A DNA stretch of 64,000 bases from UBA7672 sp030824255 (GCA_942493305.1 OW818686.1:2232001-2296000), one strand, 5' to 3'. Positions 46,000-54,538 are shown, counted from the stretch's first letter. Notes: generated by a model not told the origin, from the letters alone. Translations and numbers: made by a program.

Positions 46000-46839
46000 T
46001 CAGCTCAGCCTCGCCTCGACCCATGCAACGACATCCGCCATCACGGCTTCCTTGCCGGTGTCTGACAGCAGGTCATGGAAATAGCCCGGATAGATCTTGA
46101 GCGTCTTGTCCTTAGATCCAGCCGTCTGGTGGAAGAAGGCGCTGCCTTTGGGAAGTGTCGCCTTGTCTTCTGACCCGTGGATGATCAGCAGCGGCAGCAT
46201 CATTTTTGGAAAGTCGCGCTCAAGCCGCTTGTCTGCCCGCCACAGCGCCCCGACAGTGCTCGCAGGCTGGGTTTCGTTGGCGATCAGCGGATCGGCGTTC
46301 AGGCTCGCGAGTGCTGCCGGATCGCGTGTGAAATCCTTGTTTTTCAGTTTGAGCACGCCCAGCCGCGGCGTCAGCCCGCTCAACGCCGTGATCGTATCCA
46401 GAGCAAGGCTCGGCGCCGGCACGCGGAACGCAAAGCTCTCGCAGATCAGGCCCTTCAGTTCATCCGGATGATCCAGAGCGTAGCTGCAGGCCACGACGCC
46501 GCCCGCGCTATGTCCCAGCATGAAGACCGGCAGGCCCGGTTCGCGCGACTTCGCAATCGCGACGGCGAGGTGCACGTCGCCGACATACTCCTTCACGTCT
46601 TTGACGAAGAACCGTTCCCCGCTGGACTTGCCGCGCCCGCGCAGGTCCGTCGCATAAACCGCGAAACCCTTGGCGACGAGTTGCTGGGCCACCCAGGCGT
46701 ACTGCCCGCTGTGCGAGTTGAAGCCATGGCTTAGAACGACGACGCCGCGCGCGCTGCCTTCAGGTCTCCAGGACCGCATGAATATCTTCGCCCCACCGGC
46801 GCCATCGACAGTTTCTTCCTTCGCTGCCACGTCTGCCAT
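46000..46839 (-). CDS. Alpha/beta hydrolase, monoacylglycerol-lipase-like
   Basis: This 279-residue serine hydrolase has no signal peptide. The oxyanion segment LSHGFNSHSGQYAWVAQQL, nucleophile GHSAGG, acid in IIHGSEDKATLP and a His in YPGYFHDLLSD match the Hydrolase_4/monoglyceride lipase group, as does the YATDLRGRGKSSG loop. GGAG lies 6 bases before the ATG. It is a single gene, probably acting on glycerides or similar esters. Confidence 0.9.
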   Translation of the reverse strand: MADVAAKEETVDGAGGAKIFMRSWRPEGSARGVVVLSHGFNSHSGQYAWVAQQLVAKGFAVYATDLRGRGKSSGERFFVKDVKEYVGDVHLAVAIAKSREPGLPVFMLGHSAGGVVACSYALDHPDELKGLICESFAFRVPAPSLALDTITALSGLTPRLGVLKLKNKDFTRDPAALASLNADPLIANETQPASTVGALWRADKRLERDFPKMMLPLLIIHGSEDKATLPKGSAFFHQTAGSKDKTLKIYPGYFHDLLSDTGKEAVMADVVAWVEARLS

Positions 46840-47118
46840 CTCCGTCTCCCTCAGATTGCCCCGGCAAAGTGCTTCGCCCCTTCACCCGGCGCAATCATGC
46901 GAGAGTATGAGCCCGCTGTTCGATGCGTCTTGCGCCCGGATATGACAGCGGAAGTGACAAGCGCGTGGATTTGCAGCATCCGGCCCCGCGCGCGGTCGCC
47001 TCGGAGCTCCCATCGCACGCCCGCGTGATCGCGCTTGCCCTTGCGGCGACTTCCGCCTTACCTGCCGCGCAAAGCGGGCTCAGACGCCAACGACCCGCAA
47101 GACCCGGGAGAGTTCACA

Positions 47119-48330
47119 ATGCGCGCCATCCTTGCCAGCGCCGCCCTCGTTACAACAATGGCTACCGTCCTGTTCGGCTGCGCCACGCCGCCGCCGCCCG
47201 CCCCGGCGCTGGTCAACCAGCCCCTCCCGGCCGCAGACGTCGCCCACGCCGACTTCGCCAATCCGTCCCTCTGGCTCTGCCGCCCGGGCCTTGCCGACGA
47301 CAAGTGCAAGATCAACCTCGACGCCACCATCATCAATGGCGACGGCAAGACCTCGATCGAGAAGTATCAGGCCGCCTCCAATCCGAAAGTCGATTGCTTC
47401 TTCGTCTATCCCACCGTCTCCGACGACAAGACCTGGGCCTCCGACTGGACCGTCGACAAGATGGAGATCGAGGACATCAAGCTGCAGTTTGCCCGCTTCG
47501 GCTCCGTCTGCCGCCAGTTCGCGCCGATCTACCGCCAGACCACGCTCACCGCGCTACGCATCGCCAGCGGCGGCCCGCAACCGGAAGGCCAGCGCTTGCC
47601 CGCCGGCGTCGGCGGCTACAACGACGTGCTCGACGCCTGGAACTGGTACATGGCCAACGAGAACCAGGGCCGCGGCGTGATCCTCATCGGCCACTCCCAG
47701 GGCGCCGGCGTCCTCGCCCGCCTCATCGCGCAGGAAATCGAAGGCAAGCCTGCCGAGAAACAGTTCGTCTCCGCCATGCTGCTCGGCTCCACCGTCCTCA
47801 CATCCCCGGGCAAGGACACGGGCGGCACCTACAAGTCGATCCCCACCTGCAAGGCCGAAGACCAGACCGGCTGCGTCATCTCCTACGCCTCGTTCCGTAA
47901 CACGCTGCCGCCGCCGGATACCGCGCGCTTTGCGAAAGGCGCGAACGGCAACAAGGCCGTCTGCACCAACCCCGCCAACCTTGGCTCGGGGCAGGGCGTG
48001 CCCGACAACTATTTCATGACGAAGGGCTTCCTCAACGGCTCCGCCGGACCGAACCAGCCGGACTGGGCGAAACCGCAACCCACCATCACCACGCCCTTCG
48101 TGAAAGTCCCCGGCCTCATCTCCACGAAATGCGTGCAGAAGGGCGACTATCACTACCTCGAAATGACGGTCACGCCGAACCCCAACGACGCCCGCACCGA
48201 CGAACTCGCCGGCGAGATCATGCGCGCCACCGGCCCCGACCTGAACTGGGGCCTCCACCTCATCGACGTCGACCACTCCATGGGCGACCTCATCCGCATC
48301 GCCCGCAAACAATCGGACGCGTGGAAATAG
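47119..48330 (+). CDS. DUF3089-family lipoprotein, alpha/beta-hydrolase-like
   Basis: The 403-residue lipoprotein has a signal with lipobox LFGC, then CFFVYPTVSDDKTW, FAPIYRQTTL, the nucleophile elbow IGHSQGAGVLARL and a late DVDHSMGDLIRIA that could hold the catalytic His. These are the landmarks of DUF3089. Six or more cysteines suggest disulfides in the periplasm. GGGAG lies 8 bases before the ATG at 47119; longer frames upstream have no protein character. Substrate unknown. Confidence 0.87.
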   Translation: MRAILASAALVTTMATVLFGCATPPPPAPALVNQPLPAADVAHADFANPSLWLCRPGLADDKCKINLDATIINGDGKTSIEKYQAASNPKVDCFFVYPTVSDDKTWASDWTVDKMEIEDIKLQFARFGSVCRQFAPIYRQTTLTALRIASGGPQPEGQRLPAGVGGYNDVLDAWNWYMANENQGRGVILIGHSQGAGVLARLIAQEIEGKPAEKQFVSAMLLGSTVLTSPGKDTGGTYKSIPTCKAEDQTGCVISYASFRNTLPPPDTARFAKGANGNKAVCTNPANLGSGQGVPDNYFMTKGFLNGSAGPNQPDWAKPQPTITTPFVKVPGLISTKCVQKGDYHYLEMTVTPNPNDARTDELAGEIMRATGPDLNWGLHLIDVDHSMGDLIRIARKQSDAWK

Positions 48331-48395
48331 AAGCCAGGCGCCTTGGACAAAGCGCGCGGCATCGCTAACTTTCTGGCTTGGGTAGGGGATCAGCC

Positions 48396-49289
48396 ATGAA
48401 GACGATTGCCGCCGCTTTTGCCTTCGCCGTCGCAGGCATCACGGCGCCGCTTGCCGCCTCACAGGATGCAACGACGCCTCCGTCAACCGAACAGATCCGC
48501 GCGTCGTTTCGTCAAGTTGTCGAGCTGTGCATGCAGTCCGTTCGCGGCCGCCAGCATTTCGAGCAGATGCCGGAAGCTGCTGACCTCATCAGAAAATCAC
48601 CGGTCGCGCGCCCTGCGCCGCCGCCGGGCATGGGCCCCAAACCGCCCGCATTCGACAAACACTGGCATGTGCCGGGCATGCCGGTGAGCGTCGTGCAAGC
48701 CGAGAGCAGTTGTTCAGTCGCTCTGGTTGCCAAGCCCTATGGTGCCGCACAGGCCGCCGATCTCAGCGGTGAAGTCCAACCCGCGATGGATCATGTGATG
48801 GCGCTGCTGCCTGGCGCGACCGAACTTCCCTATTACGCATCGCAAGACGTCGCGAGTGGAAAGCGGTTTGCCGCGACCGACGGCGCGCGGTTGATTCCCC
48901 TTCACGTGACGGTTCGGGCGTGGGGCGATGTCTTGGTTGCCGTGAATGAAGTGCCTTACGCCGCCGCGGCTCTATCGGCTGCTTTTGCTGACTTCGAGAA
49001 CACCTGCCTGCGTCCGCTTTACATGGGACTGCCAGGTGAGCCTCGGCCCTGGGATTTGCCCAGCGCAGATAGCGGGCTTCAGACGGAATCAGACTTTGTC
49101 TTCTACGGCGAAAACGGCCGCCCGCGCGCTGGCTATAATGCGTCCGATCCGAAAACCTGCGCCTATCACTATCCGAAGGTTTCGCTGGCCGATGCCAAAC
49201 GTCTGATCCCCGCAGAACAATGGGGGCTCGCAATCTCACTTGCGGCGGCGTCCAAAGGCGGCGTCATCGCGATTGCGCGCGCGCCTTGA
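48396..49289 (+). CDS. Exported protein of unknown function
   Basis: The 297-residue protein has a signal peptide (residues 1-22, ending PLAAS) and at least four cysteines. It has a repeated pattern of small beta segments (VALVAKPYGAAQAA, VALLPGATELPYY) but no recognised family. AGGGG lies 7 bases before the ATG at 48396. Its 3' end overlaps the convergent DUF1003 gene by 26 bases. It follows the DUF3089 gene by 65 bases and may share its transcript. Confidence 0.65.
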   Translation: MKTIAAAFAFAVAGITAPLAASQDATTPPSTEQIRASFRQVVELCMQSVRGRQHFEQMPEAADLIRKSPVARPAPPPGMGPKPPAFDKHWHVPGMPVSVVQAESSCSVALVAKPYGAAQAADLSGEVQPAMDHVMALLPGATELPYYASQDVASGKRFAATDGARLIPLHVTVRAWGDVLVAVNEVPYAAAALSAAFADFENTCLRPLYMGLPGEPRPWDLPSADSGLQTESDFVFYGENGRPRAGYNASDPKTCAYHYPKVSLADAKRLIPAEQWGLAISLAAASKGGVIAIARAP

Positions 49290-49818
49290 GCTCCGCCACA
49301 TCATCGCACAGCTGCTTCAGCTGTGCGCTGATCGCATCGGTCCGCCCCGCAATCTCGCGATCGCGCAGCGCATCCAGCTTGTCATGCAGCAGCATGATCT
49401 CCAGCTCGGCGCGCAGGTTCACGATATAGTCGTGTTCCGCCGCCGCGCGGTCGATCAGGCCCTGCCGGTTCTGGCTCATCATGATGATCGGCGCCTGCAG
49501 CGCCGCCACCATCGACAGCATCAGGTTGAGGAAGATGAAGGGATAGGGATCGAACGCCCGCGCGGCGAGCAGCGCATTCATCGTCACCCACGTGGCCAGA
49601 ACGATCAGGAAGGTGATGATGAAGCCCCAGGACCCGCCAACCTTCGCCACCGCGTCCGCCAGCTTCGCCCAGCCGTCCCGCTCGTCCACCTTCGCCAGCG
49701 GCCCGACCCCCGTGGGCTTCTGGTCCGCGATCAGGTCAATCACGCTCTTCTTGTGGCCAGTGAGATCGGCATAGGCGTGGCCCAGCAGGTCCTGCGCCAG
49801 CTGCTCGCGAACATCCAT
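49264..49818 (-). CDS. DUF1003 family membrane protein
   Basis: The 184-residue protein has a soluble N-terminal part, two adjacent transmembrane helices (about residues 63-110: WGFIITFLIVLATWVTMNAL and FIFLNLMLSMVAALQAPIIM), and a long charged C-terminal helix (AEHDYIVNLRAELEIMLLHDKLDALR). The QNRQGLIDRAAAEHDY motif is the family hallmark. GGGAG lies 7 bases before the ATG. Its role is unknown. Confidence 0.88.
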   Translation of the reverse strand: MDVREQLAQDLLGHAYADLTGHKKSVIDLIADQKPTGVGPLAKVDERDGWAKLADAVAKVGGSWGFIITFLIVLATWVTMNALLAARAFDPYPFIFLNLMLSMVAALQAPIIMMSQNRQGLIDRAAAEHDYIVNLRAELEIMLLHDKLDALRDREIAGRTDAISAQLKQLCDDVAELKARAQSR

Positions 49819-49937
49819 GCCACGTCTCCCGTGCGCGCCCGAAGGGCAGGGTGGCGCAGCCAAGCCTCTTGGAAAAGCCGCCGCCATGGCCATTTGACGG
49901 TTTTGAACCTTTCAGCCCCAGCCGCGTAGTGAGCCTG

Positions 49938-50354
49938 ATGACCGAGCCCTATGCCACAGTCGAGCCTGTCCCGGGCGCCTTTGCGGCGCTCGAACGCCTT
50001 AAAAAGCTGGAGGTCCTGCTCGACCGGCAGTTCACCATCGCCGGCATCCCCTTCGGCATCGACAGCATCATCGGCCTCGTGCCCGTGGTGGGAGACCTGA
50101 TCAGCGGCGCCCTCGGCTTCTATCTCATCCAGGAAGCCAAGCGCCTCGGCGTCTCGCGCTTTACCAAGGCGCGCATGTACGCCAACTGGGGCATCGACGT
50201 CTCCGTCGGCGCACTCCCCATCGTGGGAGACCTGTTCGACGTCGCGTTCAAGTCGAACACCAAGAACATCCGGCTCCTGATCAAGGATCTCGAAAAAAGG
50301 GCCGTCACGCTTCAGAAAGTGAAACGCGAACGGCCCCTCGGCGCAACCACCTGA
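49938..50354 (+). CDS. DUF4112 family protein
   Basis: The 138-residue protein has the paired motif that defines the family: a hydrophobic segment GIDSIIGLVPVVGDLISGALGFYLI and a second copy VSVGALPIVGDLFDVAFKSN (quoted in parts). The two can form hairpin membrane segments. The ATG at 49938 is chosen because upstream sequence lacks protein character. Its function is not known. It faces the Hcp-like gene and ends 6 bases from it. Confidence 0.82.
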   Translation: MTEPYATVEPVPGAFAALERLKKLEVLLDRQFTIAGIPFGIDSIIGLVPVVGDLISGALGFYLIQEAKRLGVSRFTKARMYANWGIDVSVGALPIVGDLFDVAFKSNTKNIRLLIKDLEKRAVTLQKVKRERPLGATT

Positions 50355-50360
50355 CTGGCG

Positions 50361-50909
50361 CTATTGCGCCCGCTTGTTCTGCGCCGCATTCCATCCGAAG
50401 GTCACGACGTCGCCATTCCGGCCATCCGGAAGCACCTTCGGAATGCTCCACACGATCTCGTCGAAGGCCAGCGAAATGTCCTCTGAAAGCTTGTCGTTCT
50501 CGCCAGACGCCGAGGTCATGACGCTCGTAACAAGCACATTCTTCAGCGTGATCTTGTAGGACATCTGGGCCAGCTGGTTTTTCTTGACGGTCTCGATGTC
50601 GACGCTCGGGATGCGCTTGCCCGTCAGGGCGAGCTCGCGAAATTTCGCGCTCGATGAGTCGACGAATTTCGACAGCATGATGTCGCTGAAGGTTACCTTG
50701 CCCGCGCGCGCGCCCGTCGTCGGCGACAGGACGCTGCCCAGGCCTTCGGACATTGCAACGATCAGGACCTGGCCCTCGCGGCCTCTGACCTTCGAGTCGC
50801 CCGTGATATCCGTGCCCTTGAGATAGATATCGTCCGCGCTCGCGAGGCCCGCCGTCATGGCAATGGCCGCAAGGCTCGCGGCGGCGGCCGCGATGAATTT
50901 CAGCTTCAT
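50361..50909 (-). CDS. Exported Hcp-like (type VI tube family) protein, orphan
   Basis: The 182-residue protein has a Sec signal peptide (residues 1-25, ending GLASA). The mature part follows the Hcp pattern: DIYLKGTDITGDSKVRG, then KVTFSDIMLSKFVDSSSAKF, SVDIETVKKN, YKITLKNVLVTSVMTSASG and LSEDISLAFDEIVWSI. True Hcp forms the type VI secretion tube and normally has no signal peptide. No other type VI gene is present. It may be an exported ring-forming protein with another role. The ATG at 50909 lacks a strong ribosome site. Confidence 0.78.
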   Translation of the reverse strand: MKLKFIAAAAASLAAIAMTAGLASADDIYLKGTDITGDSKVRGREGQVLIVAMSEGLGSVLSPTTGARAGKVTFSDIMLSKFVDSSSAKFRELALTGKRIPSVDIETVKKNQLAQMSYKITLKNVLVTSVMTSASGENDKLSEDISLAFDEIVWSIPKVLPDGRNGDVVTFGWNAAQNKRAQ

Positions 50910-51028
50910 TGAGTATATGCCCCATAGGTCGAAAGCGCCCGATGCGCCCCACACGTCTAGCCTTACCTGAACCGCGATCCATGCGGAACGGCACAGGTCA
51001 GCCAAAACTGCGCGTCACGCCAGAAAGC

Positions 51029-51058
51029 GAAAGGGCGGACCTCGCGGCCCGCCCTTTC
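51029..51058 (-). terminator. Terminator after ctrA
   Basis: A perfect 10-bp stem (51029-51038 with 51049-51058, GAAAGGGCGG) encloses a GC-rich loop and lies 30 bases past the ctrA stop. T-rich sequence flanks it more strongly on the plus-strand side. Confidence 0.65.
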
Positions 51059-51087
51059 TTTGTTCTTTCAGACCACGTCCGCTGCGC

Positions 51088-51801
51088 TTAGGCCGCTTTC
51101 TCAGCCAGCGCTGCGTTCACGCGGGGATCCGGATCACGCAGCACGTAGCCGCGGCCCCAGACTGTTTCGATGAAGTGGTCGCCGCCCGTGGCCTGCGCCA
51201 GCTTCTTGCGAAGCTTGCAGATGAACACGTCGATGATCTTGAGCTCCGGTTCGTCCATCCCGCCATAGAGGTGGTTGAGGAACATCTCTTTCGTGAGCGT
51301 CGTTCCTTTGCGCAGGGAGAGCAGCTCGAACATCTGGTACTCTTTGCCGGTGAGGTGAACGCGGTTGTTGTTCACTTCGACAGTCTTGGCATCGAGGTTC
51401 ACGAGGATGTCGCCGGTGCGGATCACGCTCTCGGCGTGGCCTTTCGAGCGGCGCACGATCGCGGTAATGCGCGCGATCAGCTCGTCCTTGTTGAACGGCT
51501 TGGTGAGATAGTCGTCGGCGCCATAGCCGAGCGTCTTCACCTTCGCCTCGATATCGGGGTTCGCCGACAGGATCAGCACGGGCGTGTTAACGCGCGACAT
51601 GCGGAGCTGTTTCAGCACTTCATATCCAGAGATGTCGGGCAGGCCGAGATCAAGGATGATCAGGTCGTACTCATACACCTTGCCGAGGTCGACGCCGTCT
51701 TCCCCGAGGTCGGTCGTGAAGATGTTGAAGCCAGCGGCTTTCAGCATCAGTTCGATGCTGCGAGCAACTTGCTCGTCATCTTCGATCAACAGGACCCGCA
51801 T
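51088..51801 (-). CDS. ctrA: Cell-cycle response regulator CtrA
   Basis: CtrA is the OmpR-type master regulator that blocks replication initiation and activates flagellar and division genes in Caulobacter relatives. The 237-residue protein has the acidic pocket Glu7/Asp8/Asp9, phosphoacceptor Asp51 (IILDLGLPDISG), the conserved Lys in KPFNKDE, and a winged-helix domain with LTGKEYQMFELLSLRKG and VFICKLRKKL. It ends in Ala-Ala, the ClpXP degradation signal known from Caulobacter CtrA. GGGAGA lies before the ATG. It diverges from fliI across a region rich in GANTC and TTAA sites. Confidence 0.97.
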   Translation of the reverse strand: MRVLLIEDDEQVARSIELMLKAAGFNIFTTDLGEDGVDLGKVYEYDLIILDLGLPDISGYEVLKQLRMSRVNTPVLILSANPDIEAKVKTLGYGADDYLTKPFNKDELIARITAIVRRSKGHAESVIRTGDILVNLDAKTVEVNNNRVHLTGKEYQMFELLSLRKGTTLTKEMFLNHLYGGMDEPELKIIDVFICKLRKKLAQATGGDHFIETVWGRGYVLRDPDPRVNAALAEKAA

Positions 51802-52051
51802 GTCATTCTCCCGAATCGCGGTTGCCTTGCGGCGGTCTTAACCATCGCATTAAGGCGGTCAAAAGGTTAACGGAAAGTGTTCACAGCCCGAGGCAGATTC
51901 ATGAACCTTACCGTGATTCCATCGTCGTAAAAGAGTCTGAACGCCCGATTCGGAAGGGATTTTTCTGGTTAACGCCTCCGAAACCGGATTCAGGGCCTGA
52001 TCATGTTTCTGAAGGCCGCCGGCCCGAATTAACGACAGGCGCTATCCAAAC
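51802..52051. promoter_or_regulatory. ctrA-fliI divergent control region with GANTC and CtrA-type sites
   Basis: Six GANTC sites (starting at 51813, 51896, 51915, 51933, 51947 and 51987) lie within 179 bases. A TTAACCAT-N4-TTAA box (51838-51853) sits 37 bases before ctrA. GTTAAC occurs at 51866 and 51968, and TTAAC at 52029 before fliI. GANTC is the CcrM methylation site and TTAA pairs are CtrA boxes, so this region should couple ctrA to replication and to its own product, and may also control fliI. Individual start sites cannot be read from sequence. Confidence 0.7.
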
Positions 52052-53413
52052 ATGCTCGCCACGGCCATCCGGGACATCAAGGCGCTGGAGCCTCGCAGCT
52101 ATGAAGGCCGCGTCACCGCCCTCGAAGGTCTGCGTATCGAGGCGGCGGGCCCCGCCCAGGCGCTTCGGCTGGGCGCCTCCGTTCGTTTCGGTTCCGAAAA
52201 TGGTCCGCGTGGCGAGCTGGTCGGTTTCCAGGATGGTCGCGCCGTTCTTCTGGCCTGCGACCCGCTCGACGGCCTCGGGCCGGGCGCGCCCGTCATCTTC
52301 ACCTCCGGCCTCGACACGGTTCGCCCCAGCGATGGCTGGCTCGGCCGCGTGATCGACGCCTTCGCCGAGCCGCTGGACGGGAAGGGGCCCCTTCCGGCTG
52401 GCTGGCGTCCGCGCCACGTGAAAGCCATCGCGCCCAACGCCCAGTCGCGCGCCCGCGTCGACCAGAAGATGGCGCTCGGCGTGAAAGCCATCGATGTCTT
52501 TGCTCCCTGCGCGCGTGGCCAGCGTCTCGGCGTCTTCGCCGGTTCCGGCGTCGGCAAGTCCACCATCATGTCCATGCTCGCGCGCGGCGCCGATGCGGAT
52601 GTCATTGTCATCGGCCTGATTGGCGAACGCGGCCGCGAGGTTCGCGAATTCATCGAAGACACGCTCGGCCCCGATGGTCTCGCCAAGTCCGTCATCGTCA
52701 CCGCCACGTCGGATGAAGCCGCGCCCCGCCGCCGCCGCGCTGCCTGGCTCTCGCTTGCCGTCGCCGAACACTTTCGTGACGAAGGCAAGCAGGTCATCTG
52801 CTTCCTCGATTCGATCACGCGCTTCGCCATGGCTCAGCGCGAGATCGGTCTTGCTGCTGGCGAACCGCCGACCACGCGCGGCTTCACGCCTTCTGTCTTC
52901 GCCGAACTTCCCAAATTGCTCGAGCGGGCAGGGCCAGGCCTCACCGTCGAGGAAGGCCAGCCGCAAGGACAGATCACCGGTCTTTTCACGGTCCTCGTCG
53001 ACGGGGACGATCACAACGAACCGATTTCGGATGCGGTGCGCGGTATTCTCGACGGTCACATCACCCTCTCGCGCGCCATCGCAGAGCGCGGCCGCTTCCC
53101 CGCTGTCGATGTCCTCAAATCCATCTCCCGCCTGCAGAACCTCCTGCAGTCGCCGGAAGAGAAAGCCATCGCCATCCGCGCACGTCGCATGATGGCGCTC
53201 TATTCCAACATGGAAGAACTCGTCCGCATCGGCGCTTACGCGAAGGGCGCGGACGCGGAAGTCGACGAAGCCGTCCGCCTCTGGCCGCAACTCGAAGCCT
53301 TCCTGCAGCAGGACGTCCACGAGGTCACCAACCCCGACGAGTCCTATGCGAAGCTCGCAGCGATCATCTCGCCGCCCACGCCCGCCGCTGCGCCGAAAAG
53401 AGCCGTTAGATGA
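52052..53413 (+). CDS. fliI: Flagellar export ATPase FliI
   Basis: The 453-residue hexameric ATPase energises the flagellar type III export gate with FliH and FliJ. It has an N-terminal beta domain, a RecA-like core with GVFAGSGVGKST, VIGLIGERGREVREF, CFLDSITRFAMAQREIGLA (Walker B region) and EEGQPQGQITGLFTVLVDGDD (quoted in parts), and a helical C-terminus. The TGA overlaps the fliJ ATG (ATGA). The start at 52052 fits the family length. Confidence 0.97.
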   Translation: MLATAIRDIKALEPRSYEGRVTALEGLRIEAAGPAQALRLGASVRFGSENGPRGELVGFQDGRAVLLACDPLDGLGPGAPVIFTSGLDTVRPSDGWLGRVIDAFAEPLDGKGPLPAGWRPRHVKAIAPNAQSRARVDQKMALGVKAIDVFAPCARGQRLGVFAGSGVGKSTIMSMLARGADADVIVIGLIGERGREVREFIEDTLGPDGLAKSVIVTATSDEAAPRRRRAAWLSLAVAEHFRDEGKQVICFLDSITRFAMAQREIGLAAGEPPTTRGFTPSVFAELPKLLERAGPGLTVEEGQPQGQITGLFTVLVDGDDHNEPISDAVRGILDGHITLSRAIAERGRFPAVDVLKSISRLQNLLQSPEEKAIAIRARRMMALYSNMEELVRIGAYAKGADAEVDEAVRLWPQLEAFLQQDVHEVTNPDESYAKLAAIISPPTPAAAPKRAVR

Positions 53414-53826
53414 AATCACTTCACACGCTGCTCAAGGTCGCCCAGCGCAAGCTGGATGAACTCGGCATCGAGGCCGCAAAGATCGGCACGCAGGTCGCCG
53501 AACTCAACGCGCGCGAAAATTCCATCCGCGCCCGCGAGCAGGCTGAACTTGCCAACGCTGCGGCCGAGCCCGCCTTCGCCTCGATGCTGCCGGCCTATCG
53601 CATGCGCGTGAAGATGCAGATCGCCGAAGTCCGCGTGCAGGTTTCCGCCAAGGAGCAGGAGCTGGAAGACATCCGCAAGCGACTCTCGGAGGCCTATATC
53701 GAGAAGTCGAAATTCGAGCAGCTGATCGACCAGATCCGCGTCCGCGAAGACGCCGAACGCGCCGCGCGCGAACAGGCCCAGCTCGATGAAGTCGCCATCA
53801 ACCGCGCCGGCGGTCACGGCAAGTAG
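53410..53826 (+). CDS. fliJ: Flagellar export chaperone FliJ
   Basis: The 138-residue almost entirely helical protein forms a two-strand coiled coil (KVAQRKLDELGIEAAKIGTQ near the N-terminus, EKSKFEQLIDQIRVREDAER near the C-terminus), as expected for FliJ, the stalk-like partner of FliI. Sequence identity in this family is low; the call rests on the ATGA overlap with fliI, length and coiled-coil form. No terminator follows directly. Confidence 0.85.
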   Translation: MKSLHTLLKVAQRKLDELGIEAAKIGTQVAELNARENSIRAREQAELANAAAEPAFASMLPAYRMRVKMQIAEVRVQVSAKEQELEDIRKRLSEAYIEKSKFEQLIDQIRVREDAERAAREQAQLDEVAINRAGGHGK

Positions 53827-54051
53827 CTCCCGCCCTCCGCTGTCCCACCGAAGGCGCATCGCGCCACACCTTCTGCCCCACAGACCGCCCGGCTCCCGCC
53901 CGGCAACGCGACGCGTCAGAGGCGCGACCACGCACATTTCGGGGGAAAGTCGTTGTCCCCATCCGGAGGAAACAGAAGAATCTTCTGGCCGGATTTCAGC
54001 GCACTAGCTCCGGATTCTGGGGGAAGCACGTGCTCAGAACTGTGTGCATGA

Positions 54052-54463
54052 AAAGCTCGCCTATACTGACTGCGTCCACCCCGCTGGAGGGCAGCTGATC
54101 ACTGTTCAACAGTGCGGGGTGGATGCAGATGAGCGTGAAAGCCCGTGCCAAACCCTAATAAGGCAAGCTCGGGAGCACGCGGAGGCTGGAGGGCCCAAGC
54201 CCCCCTCCGGCAGCCTATCAAACTCCGCGTTTCGGGAGCCATGGGATGGACACCCATGATCCGCACGCCGGCGGCGCATCAACGTCAGATGGCTGAAACG
54301 ACGCCATTGCTCGAAGCCGGCGGAAAATGTCTGCATGGGGACGCGGGAGCCGCGAACCTTATTGAACGACGCCAACCACGCGGGGCCTCCCGCGTCCCCG
54401 GCCCTCCATGTGGGGCCAGAGCTACAGCGAACCTCCAGACGCATCAGCGTCGTGGAGCTTTTG
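54052..54463 (+). ncRNA. Structured RNA candidate, HEARO/omega-RNA-like
   Basis: No protein frame fits this convergent gap, but it is full of helices: 54071-54084 with 54114-54127 (14 bp, one G-A mismatch), closed by GCTC 54055-54058 with GAGC 54131-54134; CGTGC 54144-54148 with 54175-54179; GCGGAG 54179-54184 with 54223-54228; CATGGG 54240-54245 with 54253-54258; GCCGGC 54267-54272 with 54316-54321; and 13 perfect base pairs 54337-54349 with 54387-54399. A plus-strand terminator closes it. The core AAACCCTAATAAGG (54150-54163), the GGATGGACACCC hairpin and a preceding ATGA (54048) recall HEARO, the omega-RNA of IscB nucleases. No iscB is nearby. The ends are estimates and the family call is from memory. 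Confidence 0.6.
54433..54463 (+). terminator. Terminator of the structured RNA
   Basis: A 10-bp stem with a single bulge (CTCCAGACGC 54433-54442 with GCGTCGTGGAG 54447-54457), an ATCA loop and then CTTTT. The orientation shows that the region is transcribed on the plus strand, either alone or as a long 3' end of fliIJ. Confidence 0.75.
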
Positions 54464-54486
54464 GTGTTTGGCGAAATGCGAAACGA

Positions 54487-54517
54487 AATCGCCCCGCACA
54501 GGAAGTGCGAGGCGATT
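54487..54517 (-). terminator. Terminator of the fliF-flhG operon
   Basis: A nested stem of 7+5 bp (AATCGCC 54487-54493 with 54511-54517, and CGCAC 54495-54499 with 54505-54509, one mismatch between) is followed on the minus strand by TTTCGTTTCG. It lies 22 bases past the flhG stop. Confidence 0.8.
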
Positions 54518-54538
54518 CAGATAACGCTCGTTGAAAGC

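Noticed and set aside
50361..50909. A type VI secretion locus
   Set aside because: Only the Hcp-like gene is present; the flanking genes are DUF4112 and ctrA.
54017..54463. tmRNA, RNase P RNA, SRP RNA or 6S RNA as the identity of the structured region
   Set aside because: None of the hallmark segments was found on either strand (no GAGGAAAGTC, no GGTTCGA with CCA end, no GGAAGCAGCC loop), and the length and fold do not fit 6S RNA.
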